Shown: one piece after another, positions 36,521 to 46,232 of the stretch
How positions within the stretch are numbered: position 1 is the first letter of the stretch
How the letters are laid out: each line of letters opens with the position of its first letter
Assembly (NCBI RefSeq): GCF_004137255.1
Contig: NZ_SDWT01000001.1
Coordinates: 2,480,001-2,544,000, forward strand
DNA length: 64,000 bases
DNA from: Nocardioides oleivorans
GTDB taxonomy: Bacteria; Actinomycetota; Actinomycetes; Propionibacteriales; Nocardioidaceae
Reading direction: 5' to 3'
Translations under genes and position numbers: made by a program
The notes under the pieces: generated by a model
Told to the model about the DNA's origin: nothing
What the model saw: only the letters and a program-made list of their open reading frames with translations
The model's database searches: none

Positions 36521-37633
36521 TCAGCCTCGGTCGCCCTCGACGTCGCGCAGGTAGCGCTGGTCGAAGGAGTGGACCCAGCCGTCCTTGGCGGGGAACACGC
36601 CGTGGTCGAAGGCCCGTGACGTGACCCCGCGCTGCACCCGCTCGCAGGCCTCGTTGTCCTGGCGGGTGACGAGCTCGTTGAAGTCGATGACCGGCCGGGG
36701 ATCGAACTCGGGGTCGTCGAAGGCCTCCGGGCTGAAGAGGTACTCGGTGACCAGGCGGCAGCTCTGCGGACCGGTCGGGAACACCGCCGTTGCCAGGGCG
36801 GTCGAGCCGTCCACGTCGAGGAACATCGTCGGGTAGACCGCCGCCCCGAAGTAGGCCGACGGACCCTCCTGGCCCTTGAGGCCCGGCAGCAGCGGCAGCC
36901 GCAGGCGCGGGTCGGCGGCGACGCTGGTGCGGCCGTCGGCGAGGGTGACCCCGCCGTCGTCGCGACCGGGCTCGAAGACGCTGCCCTTGCGGTAGGCCGG
37001 CACCACGGCCATCAGCTCGGGGTGGACCGTCGGGCAGTGGAGGCACTCGTTGTAGTTCTCGAGCACGATCTTCCAGTTGGCCCTCACCTCGACCGTCGAG
37101 ACGTGCCCGATCCGGAGCTGGGCGAGGCCGACCCTGGCCAGGCCGAGCGGCTCGTCCTGCTGGTCGGCCAGGGACTCGAGGAGCGTCGGCGGCTCCTCGC
37201 GGGACAGGTTGACGAAGACGAAGCCCTCCCAGACGTCCACCCGCACCGGCCACAGCGAGGTCGACGGGCGGTCGATCTCGTCCTTCTCGATCATCGGCGT
37301 GGTGACCAACGTGCCGTCCAGTGCATAGCCCCACGCGTGGTACGGGCACCGCAGGTGGGTGCGCACCTCGCCCTGCTCGTCGTCGCAGAGCTGCGACCCG
37401 CGGTGCCGGCAGACGTTGTAGAAGCCGCGCAGCTCGTCGTCCTTGCCGCGCACGACGAGGATCGACTCGCCCGCGATCTCGAAGCGCATCCACGAGCCCG
37501 CCCGCGGGAGCCGCTCGGCGCGCGCCACGTAGATCCAGTTGCGGAAGAAGACCCTCTCGCGGTCCCGCTCGTAGTCGTCGGCGGAGTGGTAGGCGGGTCC
37601 GGGCAGGGTCGTGCGGATGGGCGCAGAGGACAT
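36521..37633 (-). CDS. Rieske non-heme iron oxygenase, quaternary-amine type
   Basis: 370-residue oxygenase alpha subunit. The Rieske [2Fe-2S] ligands are in CRHRG (Cys75, His77) and CPYHAW (Cys96, His99). The mononuclear iron site is NYNECLHCPTVHPE (His199, His204) with a late Asp in RQDNEACERVQ. The residue linking the two centres is Glu196, as in carnitine monooxygenase CntA, whereas aromatic dioxygenases use Asp. That points to a betaine, carnitine or similar quaternary amine. No reductase partner is encoded nearby. The operator palindrome touches its start. Confidence 0.93.
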   Translation of the reverse strand: MSSAPIRTTLPGPAYHSADDYERDRERVFFRNWIYVARAERLPRAGSWMRFEIAGESILVVRGKDDELRGFYNVCRHRGSQLCDDEQGEVRTHLRCPYHAWGYALDGTLVTTPMIEKDEIDRPSTSLWPVRVDVWEGFVFVNLSREEPPTLLESLADQQDEPLGLARVGLAQLRIGHVSTVEVRANWKIVLENYNECLHCPTVHPELMAVVPAYRKGSVFEPGRDDGGVTLADGRTSVAADPRLRLPLLPGLKGQEGPSAYFGAAVYPTMFLDVDGSTALATAVFPTGPQSCRLVTEYLFSPEAFDDPEFDPRPVIDFNELVTRQDNEACERVQRGVTSRAFDHGVFPAKDGWVHSFDQRYLRDVEGDRG

Positions 37634-37635
37634 GA

Positions 37636-37653
37636 ACTGACTGTACAGTCAGT
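37636..37653. promoter_or_regulatory. TetR operator at the Rieske oxygenase promoter
   Basis: ACTGACTGTACAGTCAGT is an 18-bp perfect palindrome sharing the TGACTG-N2-CAGTCA core with the site at 34383-34396. On the minus strand the TACAGT within it (37645-37640) is six bases before the ATG at 37633, so it probably is the -10 box of a leaderless transcript; repressor binding would cover it completely. Confidence 0.8.
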
Positions 37654-37686
37654 CAACCGATCCCGTCGACGTCCGACCCACCAGCC

Positions 37687-39594
37687 ATGATGGGGCGCGT
37701 GCGCTCGCGTCCCGCTTCCGGTCCTGTCCCGGCTCTCGCCCTGTGCCTCGTCCTCGTCGGGGTGGGTTCTGCCTGCTCGGTCCTCGGGGGCGATGACGAC
37801 TCCGACCCGGCCGGTGACCTCGCCGTCGAGCTCGCCGCGGCGCTGTCGCAGCACACGCTCGGGGACGTGCCGCTGAGCGAGGATTCCGCGCGCGACGCGT
37901 TCGCCGAGCTGGTCGCGCCGCTCGACGAGCTGCCGGTCGCGGTCTCGGTGGCGTCGGTCGAGACCGTCGAGGAGGAGGGCCGCGCCGACGTCGGCCTGTC
38001 GTGGAGCTGGCAGGTGGCCGACGGCCGGACCTGGGCCTACGACACCACCGCGCGCCTGTCGGCGGCCGGCGACGAGTGGTCGGTCGACTGGTCGCCCGAG
38101 TCGCTCGCGCCCGACCTCGCCGACGGTGACACGCTCGGCCTCCGCACGCTCACCCCCGACCGCGGCGACATCACCGGCGCCGACGGCGCCGTCCTCGTCA
38201 CCGAGCGCCCGGTGCTCCGCTACGGACTCGACAAGACCAAGGTCGAGGGAGCCCAGGTCGCCCGGAGCGCGCGCAGGATCGCGCGGATCCTCGACCTCGA
38301 CCCGGCGTCGTACGTCGCCCGCGCGAAGGCGATGGGATCGGAGGCCTTCGTGGAGGCGGTCGTCCTGCGCGAGGACGACGCCCTCGACGTGCTGCCCGCC
38401 TTCCGCGAGGTGCCCGGCGCGCTGGCGGTCAACGACACCCTGCCGCTCGCACCGTCGCGCGAGTTCGCCGCGGCCCTGCTCGGCCGGGTCGGCGCCGCGA
38501 CCGAGGACGCCGTCGAGGAGTCCGGTGGCGCGGTCGTCGCGGGTGACGAGGTCGGGCTGTCCGGGCTCCAGGCCCGCTACGACGAGCAGCTGCGCGGCAC
38601 CGCCGGCACGGCGGTCGTCGCCCGCGGCGCCGACGACCAGCTCCGCACGCTCTTCGAGGCGCCCGCCACCGACGGCACCGCGCTGGCGACGACGATCGAC
38701 CCGGCCCTGCAGGTCAAGGCCGAGGGTGCGCTCGCGGGCGTCGGTCCCGCCAGCGCGCTGGTCGCGATCCGGCCCTCGGACGGCGCGGTCCTGGCCACCG
38801 CCAACGGAGCCGGCGCCGCGGGTGCGGACCTCGCCGACACCGGGCAGTACGCGCCCGGCTCGACCTTCAAGGTGGTGAGCTCGCTGGCGCTGCTGCGCAG
38901 CGGGACGGCGCCGAGCGACCGGGTCGCCTGCCCCGCGACCACCGTGGTCGACGGCCGCTCCTTCAAGAACTACGACGACTACCCCGCCTCCGCGATCGGC
39001 GACATCACCCTCACCCAGGCCGTCGCGAACTCCTGCAACACCGCGTTCATCGGCAACGCCGACCGGCTCGCGGACGGCGACCTGGCCGCTGCCGCCGCAG
39101 CGCTCGGCCTCGGCGTCGACCACGACCTCGGCTTCCCCGTCTACTTCGGCCAGGTGCCACCGCCCGAGACCGAGACCGGCGCGGCGGCCGACCTGATCGG
39201 CCAGGGCACGGTCCTCGCGAGCCCCTTCGCGATGGCGACGGTGGCGGCCTCCGTCGCGGCCGGTCGCACCGTGCTGCCCACGCTGCTGCCCGAGCACCGG
39301 GTGGAGCAGGTGCAGCCCGAGGTGCCGCTGACCGCGGGCGAGGCGACCCAGCTGCGCGGCCTCGTGCGCGCGGTCGTCGACTCGGGGTCGGGGCGGTTCC
39401 TCCTCGACGTACCCGGGGTCACGGGCGCGAAGACCGGCACGGCCGAGTACGGCGAGCCCGACGCCGCCGGCGACCTGCCCACCCACGCGTGGATGATCGC
39501 GATCCGCGGCGACCTCGCGGTCGCGGTGTTCGTCGAGACGGGCGTCTCGGGCTCGCAGACCGCGGGGCCCGTACTCGAGGCGTTCCTCCGCTAG
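37687..39594 (+). CDS. Penicillin-binding transpeptidase lipoprotein, MecA_N-type
   Basis: 635-residue class B-like PBP that cross-links peptidoglycan outside the membrane. A signal with lipobox GVGSAC (Cys near residue 30) suggests lipid anchoring. It is followed by an NTF2-like MecA_N-type domain (about 45-140), a dimerisation region and the transpeptidase domain with SxxK APGSTFKVV (near 393), SCN (near 450) and KTGTAEYG (near 581). All catalytic motifs are intact. It has no glycosyltransferase domain. The start may be ATG 37687 or 37690; there is no clear ribosome site. Confidence 0.92.
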   Translation: MMGRVRSRPASGPVPALALCLVLVGVGSACSVLGGDDDSDPAGDLAVELAAALSQHTLGDVPLSEDSARDAFAELVAPLDELPVAVSVASVETVEEEGRADVGLSWSWQVADGRTWAYDTTARLSAAGDEWSVDWSPESLAPDLADGDTLGLRTLTPDRGDITGADGAVLVTERPVLRYGLDKTKVEGAQVARSARRIARILDLDPASYVARAKAMGSEAFVEAVVLREDDALDVLPAFREVPGALAVNDTLPLAPSREFAAALLGRVGAATEDAVEESGGAVVAGDEVGLSGLQARYDEQLRGTAGTAVVARGADDQLRTLFEAPATDGTALATTIDPALQVKAEGALAGVGPASALVAIRPSDGAVLATANGAGAAGADLADTGQYAPGSTFKVVSSLALLRSGTAPSDRVACPATTVVDGRSFKNYDDYPASAIGDITLTQAVANSCNTAFIGNADRLADGDLAAAAAALGLGVDHDLGFPVYFGQVPPPETETGAAADLIGQGTVLASPFAMATVAASVAAGRTVLPTLLPEHRVEQVQPEVPLTAGEATQLRGLVRAVVDSGSGRFLLDVPGVTGAKTGTAEYGEPDAAGDLPTHAWMIAIRGDLAVAVFVETGVSGSQTAGPVLEAFLR

Positions 39595-40268
39595 GACAGG
39601 CGGGCGAGGTAGAGGAAGTACTCCTCCGGTCGGTCCTGCAGCAGCACGTCGTGCGCCTGCTCCTCGGCCTCGCCGAAGACCCCGCGCATCGCCGCGAGCA
39701 GGTCGGGCGCGGCGCTCGCCGACCAGATGACCAGCACCCCGCCGGGTGCGAGGACGTCGCGGCACCGCTGCAGGAACGCCGACTCGTAGACCGCCTCGTT
39801 GGTCTCGTGGACGAGGTAGCCCGGGCCGTTGTCGACGTCGAGCAGCACGAGGTCGTACGACGACCGCGCCTCCGCGATGGCCATCGCGATGTCGGCGTTG
39901 ACCACCGTCGCGCGGGTGTCGGCCAGCAGGGCCGGGCCGTGCGGGACGGTGCCGTCGCGCATCCACTGCACCAGCGGCTCCTCGATCTCGACGACGACCG
40001 CCCGCTCGACCCGCGCGTCGCCGAGCACGCGCTGGAGCGTGAAACCGAGACCCAGTCCGCCGATGAGCACGTTGCGCGGGTCGGAGACGGCCTCGAGCGC
40101 CTGCGCGGCCAGCTCGATCTCGCTCGTCGTCTCGAGGGTGTCCATCACGAAGACGCCGTTGACGCGCAGCTCGAGCACGTCGGGTGCGGCCTCGGACGTG
40201 CGCCGACGCAGCACGACCTCACCGCGCTCGGTCTCGGCCCGGGCGATCTCGACGCTCTCCACGGGCAC
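39591..40268 (-). CDS. Spermidine-synthase-like methyltransferase-fold protein
   Basis: 225-residue protein with the Rossmann core of polyamine aminopropyltransferases: VLIGGLGLGFTLQRVLG near residue 68, VVVEIEEPLVQWM near 93, and a DLVLLDVDNGPGYLVH stretch near 140 at the place of the catalytic Asp. The N-terminal beta domain is short. Spermidine synthase activity is uncertain; many actinobacterial relatives are annotated only as spermidine-synthase-like. Its stop overlaps the PBP stop by four bases on the opposite strand. Confidence 0.82.
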   Translation of the reverse strand: MPVESVEIARAETERGEVVLRRRTSEAAPDVLELRVNGVFVMDTLETTSEIELAAQALEAVSDPRNVLIGGLGLGFTLQRVLGDARVERAVVVEIEEPLVQWMRDGTVPHGPALLADTRATVVNADIAMAIAEARSSYDLVLLDVDNGPGYLVHETNEAVYESAFLQRCRDVLAPGGVLVIWSASAAPDLLAAMRGVFGEAEEQAHDVLLQDRPEEYFLYLARLS

Positions 40269-40305
40269 ATCCTGACGGGTCGCCGACCTCCGTCACGCCG
40301 CAGGG

Positions 40306-40980
40306 TCAGGAGACGACGGTGACCGTGATCGCCGAGTCGGTGCAGCCGGAGGCCGCCTCCTGCAGGGCGGCCTGCTCGGCGGGGTCGGCGATGAGGCCCC
40401 AGCGGATCTTCACCGCGACCCATTCCTTGACGTAGCGGCACCCGTTGATCGGCGGCAGCCACTCGGCGACGTCCTGGTCGCCCTTGGAGCGGTTGAGCGA
40501 GGCGGTGACGCCGACCAGCGTGCGGCTGTCGCCCAGGTCGTTGGCGTACGCCTCGCGCCGCGAGGCCGACCACCCGCCGGCACCGGAGTCCCACGCCTCG
40601 GCCAGCGGCACCATGTGGTCGATGTCGAGGGCCGAGGCCGAGGTCTGGGACACGCCGTCGTAGTAGGAGTACCACCGGCCGCCGCTGAGGCTGCACGACG
40701 AGCCGACCGTCGGGGCGTCCTCCGCCTCCGAGACCAGCACCTCGGCGCGGGTGTCGCACCCGTCGCCGTCGGCGTCGACCCAGTGCCGGAAGAGGTCGCG
40801 GTCGTAGCCGGTGCGGCTTTCCGTGCCGACCGGGATCGCCGAGATCCCGGACGTCAGCGTGCCGCTCCAGGAGGAGTCGGCGTGGGCGGCTCCGGAGGAG
40901 AGGGCCACCAGGGTGCCGGAGAGGAGGAGTGCGCTTGCCGAGGTCGCGAGGACCCGCCCGAGAGAGGTCATGCGCCTCAT
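40306..40980 (-). CDS. Secreted HNH-family nuclease (DUF1524/GmrSD-type)
   Basis: 224-residue exported protein with a signal peptide (cleavage likely near AAHADS). The catalytic ββα-metal core shows as ALDIDHMVPLAEAWDSG near residue 125 and SLNRSKGDQDVAEWLPP near 165, the pattern of secreted DUF1524 HNH nucleases common in actinobacteria. Cysteines at four sites may form disulfides. It probably degrades extracellular nucleic acid for nutrition. ATG 40980 is used; ATG 40971 is nearly as good. Confidence 0.87.
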   Translation of the reverse strand: MRRMTSLGRVLATSASALLLSGTLVALSSGAAHADSSWSGTLTSGISAIPVGTESRTGYDRDLFRHWVDADGDGCDTRAEVLVSEAEDAPTVGSSCSLSGGRWYSYYDGVSQTSASALDIDHMVPLAEAWDSGAGGWSASRREAYANDLGDSRTLVGVTASLNRSKGDQDVAEWLPPINGCRYVKEWVAVKIRWGLIADPAEQAALQEAASGCTDSAITVTVVS

Positions 40981-41098
40981 CCTGTGGCGGGTCGGCGTCG
41001 GCCGGTAACCCACAGGATCGTGCACTGCAAGGTCCGCACCCACGTCCGGGACGCCCGTGCGCGCCCCCGGAAGGTGTCCGACCCTTGCCCACTTCCTC

Positions 41099-41128
41099 GG
41101 TCAAGGCCTTGACCACATCTTGCGCAAG
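41099..41128. promoter_or_regulatory. Two palindromes upstream of the CarH-like gene
   Basis: GGTCAAGGCCTTGACC (41099-41114) is a perfect 16-bp palindrome, followed four bases later by the perfect 10-bp palindrome CTTGCGCAAG (41119-41128). Both end about 63 bases before the GTG start at 41192. Both contain CTTG/CAAG halves, so they may be repeated half-sites for one regulator, possibly the MerR-type product itself. Confidence 0.6.
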
Positions 41129-41179
41129 CCGACGGTCGGTCCGCTGCGTCCATCCGCTGCCGACAGGCTTCCGGAGCCT

Positions 41180-41185
41180 TATTCT
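41180..41185 (+). promoter_or_regulatory. -10 box of the CarH-like gene
   Basis: TATTCT lies exactly six bases before the GTG start at 41192, with no Shine-Dalgarno sequence between. This supports that start and a leaderless transcript. Confidence 0.55.
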
Positions 41186-41191
41186 GGGCCG

Positions 41192-42067
41192 GTGTACACC
41201 GTCAGTCGGGCCGCCGAGCTCACGGGTGTGCCGTCCGGGACGCTCCGCAAGTGGGAGCAGCGCTACGGCGTCGTCGTCCCGCAGCGGACCCCGGGCAACT
41301 ACCGGCTCTACGACGACGAGGCGGTGCGCCGGCTCGTCGTGATGCGCAGCCTCGTCGACGCCGGCTGGTCGGCCCAGGAGGCCGCTCGCCACGTGGTCGA
41401 GGACACCGCCGGGGCCGAGGCGGAGCTCCCGCGGCGCGGGGTGGAGGCGACCGACCACCGCGTCGACGAGCTCGCCGCCTGCGCCCGCGACTTCGACGTA
41501 CCCCGTCTGGAGAAGGCGCTCTCCGACGCCTTCGCCGGGCGCGACCTGGTGACGGTGGTCGACGGCTGGCTGCTGCCCTCGCTCGAGCGGCTGGGCCTGG
41601 CCTGGCGACGCGGCGACGTCTCCGTCGCGGGCGAGCACTTCGTCACCGCCGCCGTGCAGCGGCGCCTGGCCCAGGTCCTGCAGGCGCAGCCCGCCGCACC
41701 GGTCGGCGGTCCCCGCGTGGTGGTCGGCCTGGCCCGCGGGTGCCGCCACGAGCTCGGCGTCCTGGCCTTCTCGCTGGTGCTGCGCTCGCGGGGTGTGCAG
41801 GTCACCTACCTCGGTGGCGACCTGCCGCTCGAGGCCTGGATCGGCACGGTGACGCTCCTCGAGCCGGAGGCGGTCGTGCTCGCCGCGCCGACCGTCGAGG
41901 ACCTCCCCGCCGTCCGCGAGGCCGTCGAGGCGCTGCTCCCGCTGACCTCCGTGCTCCTCGGCGGAGCCCACCAGGAGGCCGTCGCCGGCCCCGAGCACCT
42001 CGGACACCTGCCCGGCGCCGGCGCCGTCGCCCTCGCCGACCGGCTCCACCGGGCACAGGCTTCCTGA
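41192..42067 (+). CDS. CarH/LitR-like MerR regulator with B12-binding domain
   Basis: 291-residue regulator. The N-terminal MerR winged helix (VPSGTLRKWEQRYGVVVPQR, residues about 13-32) precedes a four-helix domain and a cobalamin-binding Rossmann domain. The light-sensing Wx9EH motif of CarH is present (Trp138, Glu148, His149), and the lower cobalt ligand is likely His186 in CRHELG. The residue after Trp138 is Arg, where Thermus CarH has His132, the ligand used after photolysis. It should bind adenosylcobalamin and repress genes in the dark. No carotenoid or photolyase genes are nearby. Confidence 0.88.
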   Translation: MYTVSRAAELTGVPSGTLRKWEQRYGVVVPQRTPGNYRLYDDEAVRRLVVMRSLVDAGWSAQEAARHVVEDTAGAEAELPRRGVEATDHRVDELAACARDFDVPRLEKALSDAFAGRDLVTVVDGWLLPSLERLGLAWRRGDVSVAGEHFVTAAVQRRLAQVLQAQPAAPVGGPRVVVGLARGCRHELGVLAFSLVLRSRGVQVTYLGGDLPLEAWIGTVTLLEPEAVVLAAPTVEDLPAVREAVEALLPLTSVLLGGAHQEAVAGPEHLGHLPGAGAVALADRLHRAQAS

Positions 42068-42111
42068 CGTCATACGGAGGGCGCGACCGCTTGCCCTGTC
42101 CGTATGACGTC
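42065..42111. terminator. 47-bp hairpin element, copy 1
   Basis: The element begins at the stop codon of the CarH-like gene. Arms GACGTCATACGGA (42066-42078) and TCCGTATGACGTC (42099-42111) are a perfect 13-bp stem, extended by GGGC/GCCC. A second copy with 42 of 47 bases identical begins at the stop codon of the next gene. It may act as a terminator; no T-run follows. Confidence 0.65.
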
Positions 42112-42187
42112 CTGTCGGGTGCCCGAGCCGGTGGACATCCACAACCCGCGGTCGACGGAGGTTCTCCACAGCCTCGGCGGCGGCGAG

Positions 42188-43163
42188 GTGCGAGCGGGTC
42201 GCGGGGTCCGCAGGCTCGGGGCATGCCGAAGCAGACCTCCGTACGACGATCCCCGCCTCGCCGTCGCGAGGCGAGCAGCTGCCCGGCAGGGAGGCGTGCT
42301 GTCCCGGCCACAGCTCTACGCGCTGGGCATCACGCGGTCCGAGGTCAGGGGCCAGGTGCGGGCACACCGGTGGCAGCTGGTGGGCGACCAGTCGGTGTGC
42401 CTGCACAACAGCGTGATCTCGGACGAGGGCCACCAGTGGGCGTCGGTCTTCCAGGGAGGTCCACGGGCATGTCTCGACGGCGCATCCGCCCTCGTCGCGG
42501 GCGGTCTGGAGCGCTTCGAGGTCGACCGTCACCGGGTGTCGGTGCCTCGGGGTGCACGCGTACGCCGATCGCGCCTCTACGACATCCGCCAGACGCGTCG
42601 CTGGGCGGCGGCCGACCTCGCGCCGTCAGGCATCCCGCGGACCCGGTCCGGACGTGGCCGGCGTGCGGGCAGCGTTGTGGGCGGCGTCCGACCGCCAGGC
42701 GACCTACGTCCTGACGCTCGTGCTCCAGCAAGGGATGACCACCGCCGAGCTGTTGGGCGCGCAGGCGCTTCGCATCAAGCGGGACCGGCGCAGGCGGCTG
42801 GTGCAGGAGACGATCCTCGACCTGCTGGACGGCGCCCGGTCGCTCGGCGAGCTCGACGTCGTACGAGAGCTGCGGCGCCGCGGCATGCCGATGCCGACGC
42901 AGCAGGTCGTGCGCAAGGGGCGGGACGGGCGCTACTACCTCGACCTCTACTGGGAGGAGTTCGGGCTCGTGCTCGAGATCGACGGGATCCAGCACACCTG
43001 GGCCACCAGTGTGATCGGTGACGCGCTGCGGCAGAACTCGCTCGTCATCGCCAGCGACCGGGTCCTGCGGATGCCCCTGCTCGGTCTCCGGCTCGAACCG
43101 GATGCCTTCTTCGAGCAGGTCGAGCAGGCGTTGGCACTCGGAGGCTGGCGTCGAGCCGCGTGA
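42188..43163 (+). pseudogene. DUF559 (nuclease-like) protein, frameshifted
   Basis: The gene reads as the common actinobacterial family with an N-terminal AbiEi-like wing (GGVLSRPQLYALGITRSEV) and a C-terminal DUF559 restriction-endonuclease-like core (GRYYLDLYWEEFGLVLEIDG, then IQHTWA, VIGDALRQN). The frame changes near 42647: the first frame ends meaningfully at IPRTR and the second resumes at PDVAGVRAALWAASDRQ, as if one base were inserted in ACCCGGTCCGG. The start is uncertain (GTG 42188 used). The catalytic-type acidic residues survive in the second part. It is flanked by the paired 47-bp hairpins. Confidence 0.75.
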
Positions 43164-43207
43164 CGTCATCCGGAAGGGGCGAGCGCCTGCCCTGTCCGTA
43201 TGACGTC
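43161..43207. terminator. 47-bp hairpin element, copy 2
   Basis: Same orientation and extent as copy 1, again starting at a stop codon (TGA 43161-43163). Its 13-base arms (43162-43174 and 43195-43207) pair with one mismatch. It lies between the DUF559 gene and the convergent class I fumarase gene and may terminate both. Confidence 0.65.
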
Positions 43208-43230
43208 CGGGGCCGAGCTCCCGGAATCCG

Positions 43231-44925
<1,695 letters not shown>

Positions 44926-45107
44926 GAGTGCTGAGCGTACGCCGCGGGGCGCGCGCCGGACGCACGGGCCGGGCCCGGTGGACCGCACCGCGGGTTCATC
45001 GCCCGTATCCACCGCGTCCACCCGGGAGTAGCCTCCGGTCGGCGGGACCTACGAGGCTCCGCCCGGCAACTCGTGCTGATCTCGGAACTTCGCCCCTGGA
45101 GGTCTTC

Positions 45108-46232
45108 TTGAACACCCGCAAGACGCTTGTCTCCCTCGCCGCGATGGCGACCCTCTTCTCGGCCGCCGCATGTGCCGCGCCGGAGAAGGAGAAGGACACC
45201 ACGACCGAGAGCGGCGTCGACTCCGCAACGGCCACCTCCGCCGAGGACTTCGGCGGCCTGGACGAGCTGGTCAAGGCCGCGCAGGACGAGGGCGAGCTCA
45301 ACGTCATCGCGCTCCCGCCGGACTGGGCCAACTACGCCGAGGTCATCTCGACCTTCGAGGACAAGTACGACATCAAGGTCAACTCCGACCAGCCCGACGC
45401 CGCCTCGCAGGACGAGATCAACGCGGCCAACGACCTCAAGGGCACCGACCGCGCGCCCGACGTGTTCGACCTCGGCCAGTCGGTCGCGCTCGCCAACACC
45501 GACATGTTCGCGCCCTACCAGGTCGAGACGTTCGACGAGATCCCCGACGAGTTCAAGGACGCCGACGGCACCTGGGTCAACGACTACGGCGGCTACATGT
45601 CCATCGGCTACGACTCCTCCGTCGTCCCCGACGTCACCTCGCTGGCCGACCTGATGAAGCCCGAGTTCAAGGGCAAGGTCGCGCTCAACGGCGACCCGAC
45701 GCAGGCCGGTGCCGCGTTCAGCGGCGTGATGATGGCGGCCATCGCCGACGGCGGCTCCGCCGACGACATCGCCCCCGGCGTCGACTTCTTCGCCGAGCTC
45801 AAGAAGGCCGGCAACTTCCTCACCGTCGACCCCGACTCGACCACGATCGAGCAGGGCACGACGCCGGTCGTCATCGACTGGGACTACCTCGGCGCGGCCG
45901 CTGCGGCCAACGTCGACACGTGGAAGACCGTCGTCCCCGAGGAGGCCGTGGTCGCGGGCTACTACTTCCAGGCGATCAACGCCGACGCGCCGCACCCGGC
46001 CGCCGCGCGCCTGTGGCAGGAGTTCCTCTACAGCGACGAGGGCCAGAACCTCTGGCTCAAGGGCGGCGCCCGTCCGGTCCGCGGCGACGCGATGGCCGAG
46101 GCCGGCACGATCGACGCCGACCTGTGGGGTGCCCTGCCCGAGGTCGCCGGCACGCCGGTGATCCCGACGGACGAGCAGACCACGAAGGCCGGCGAGTACC
46201 TCGCGACCAACTGGTCGAAGGCCATCCGCTGA
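45108..46232 (+). CDS. ABC importer substrate-binding lipoprotein
   Basis: 374-residue extracellular binding protein with lipobox FSAAAC (Cys near residue 22). The mature part opens as LDELVKAAQDEGELNVIALP, the pattern of the family that binds iron, phosphonates, thiamine or polyamines, and it ends with a typical WQEFLYSDEGQNLWL segment. TTG 45108 is well supported by GGAGG five bases upstream. It leads a four-gene operon to 48941. The ligand cannot be assigned; iron-type tyrosine clusters are not evident. Confidence 0.9.
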   Translation: MNTRKTLVSLAAMATLFSAAACAAPEKEKDTTTESGVDSATATSAEDFGGLDELVKAAQDEGELNVIALPPDWANYAEVISTFEDKYDIKVNSDQPDAASQDEINAANDLKGTDRAPDVFDLGQSVALANTDMFAPYQVETFDEIPDEFKDADGTWVNDYGGYMSIGYDSSVVPDVTSLADLMKPEFKGKVALNGDPTQAGAAFSGVMMAAIADGGSADDIAPGVDFFAELKKAGNFLTVDPDSTTIEQGTTPVVIDWDYLGAAAAANVDTWKTVVPEEAVVAGYYFQAINADAPHPAAARLWQEFLYSDEGQNLWLKGGARPVRGDAMAEAGTIDADLWGALPEVAGTPVIPTDEQTTKAGEYLATNWSKAIR

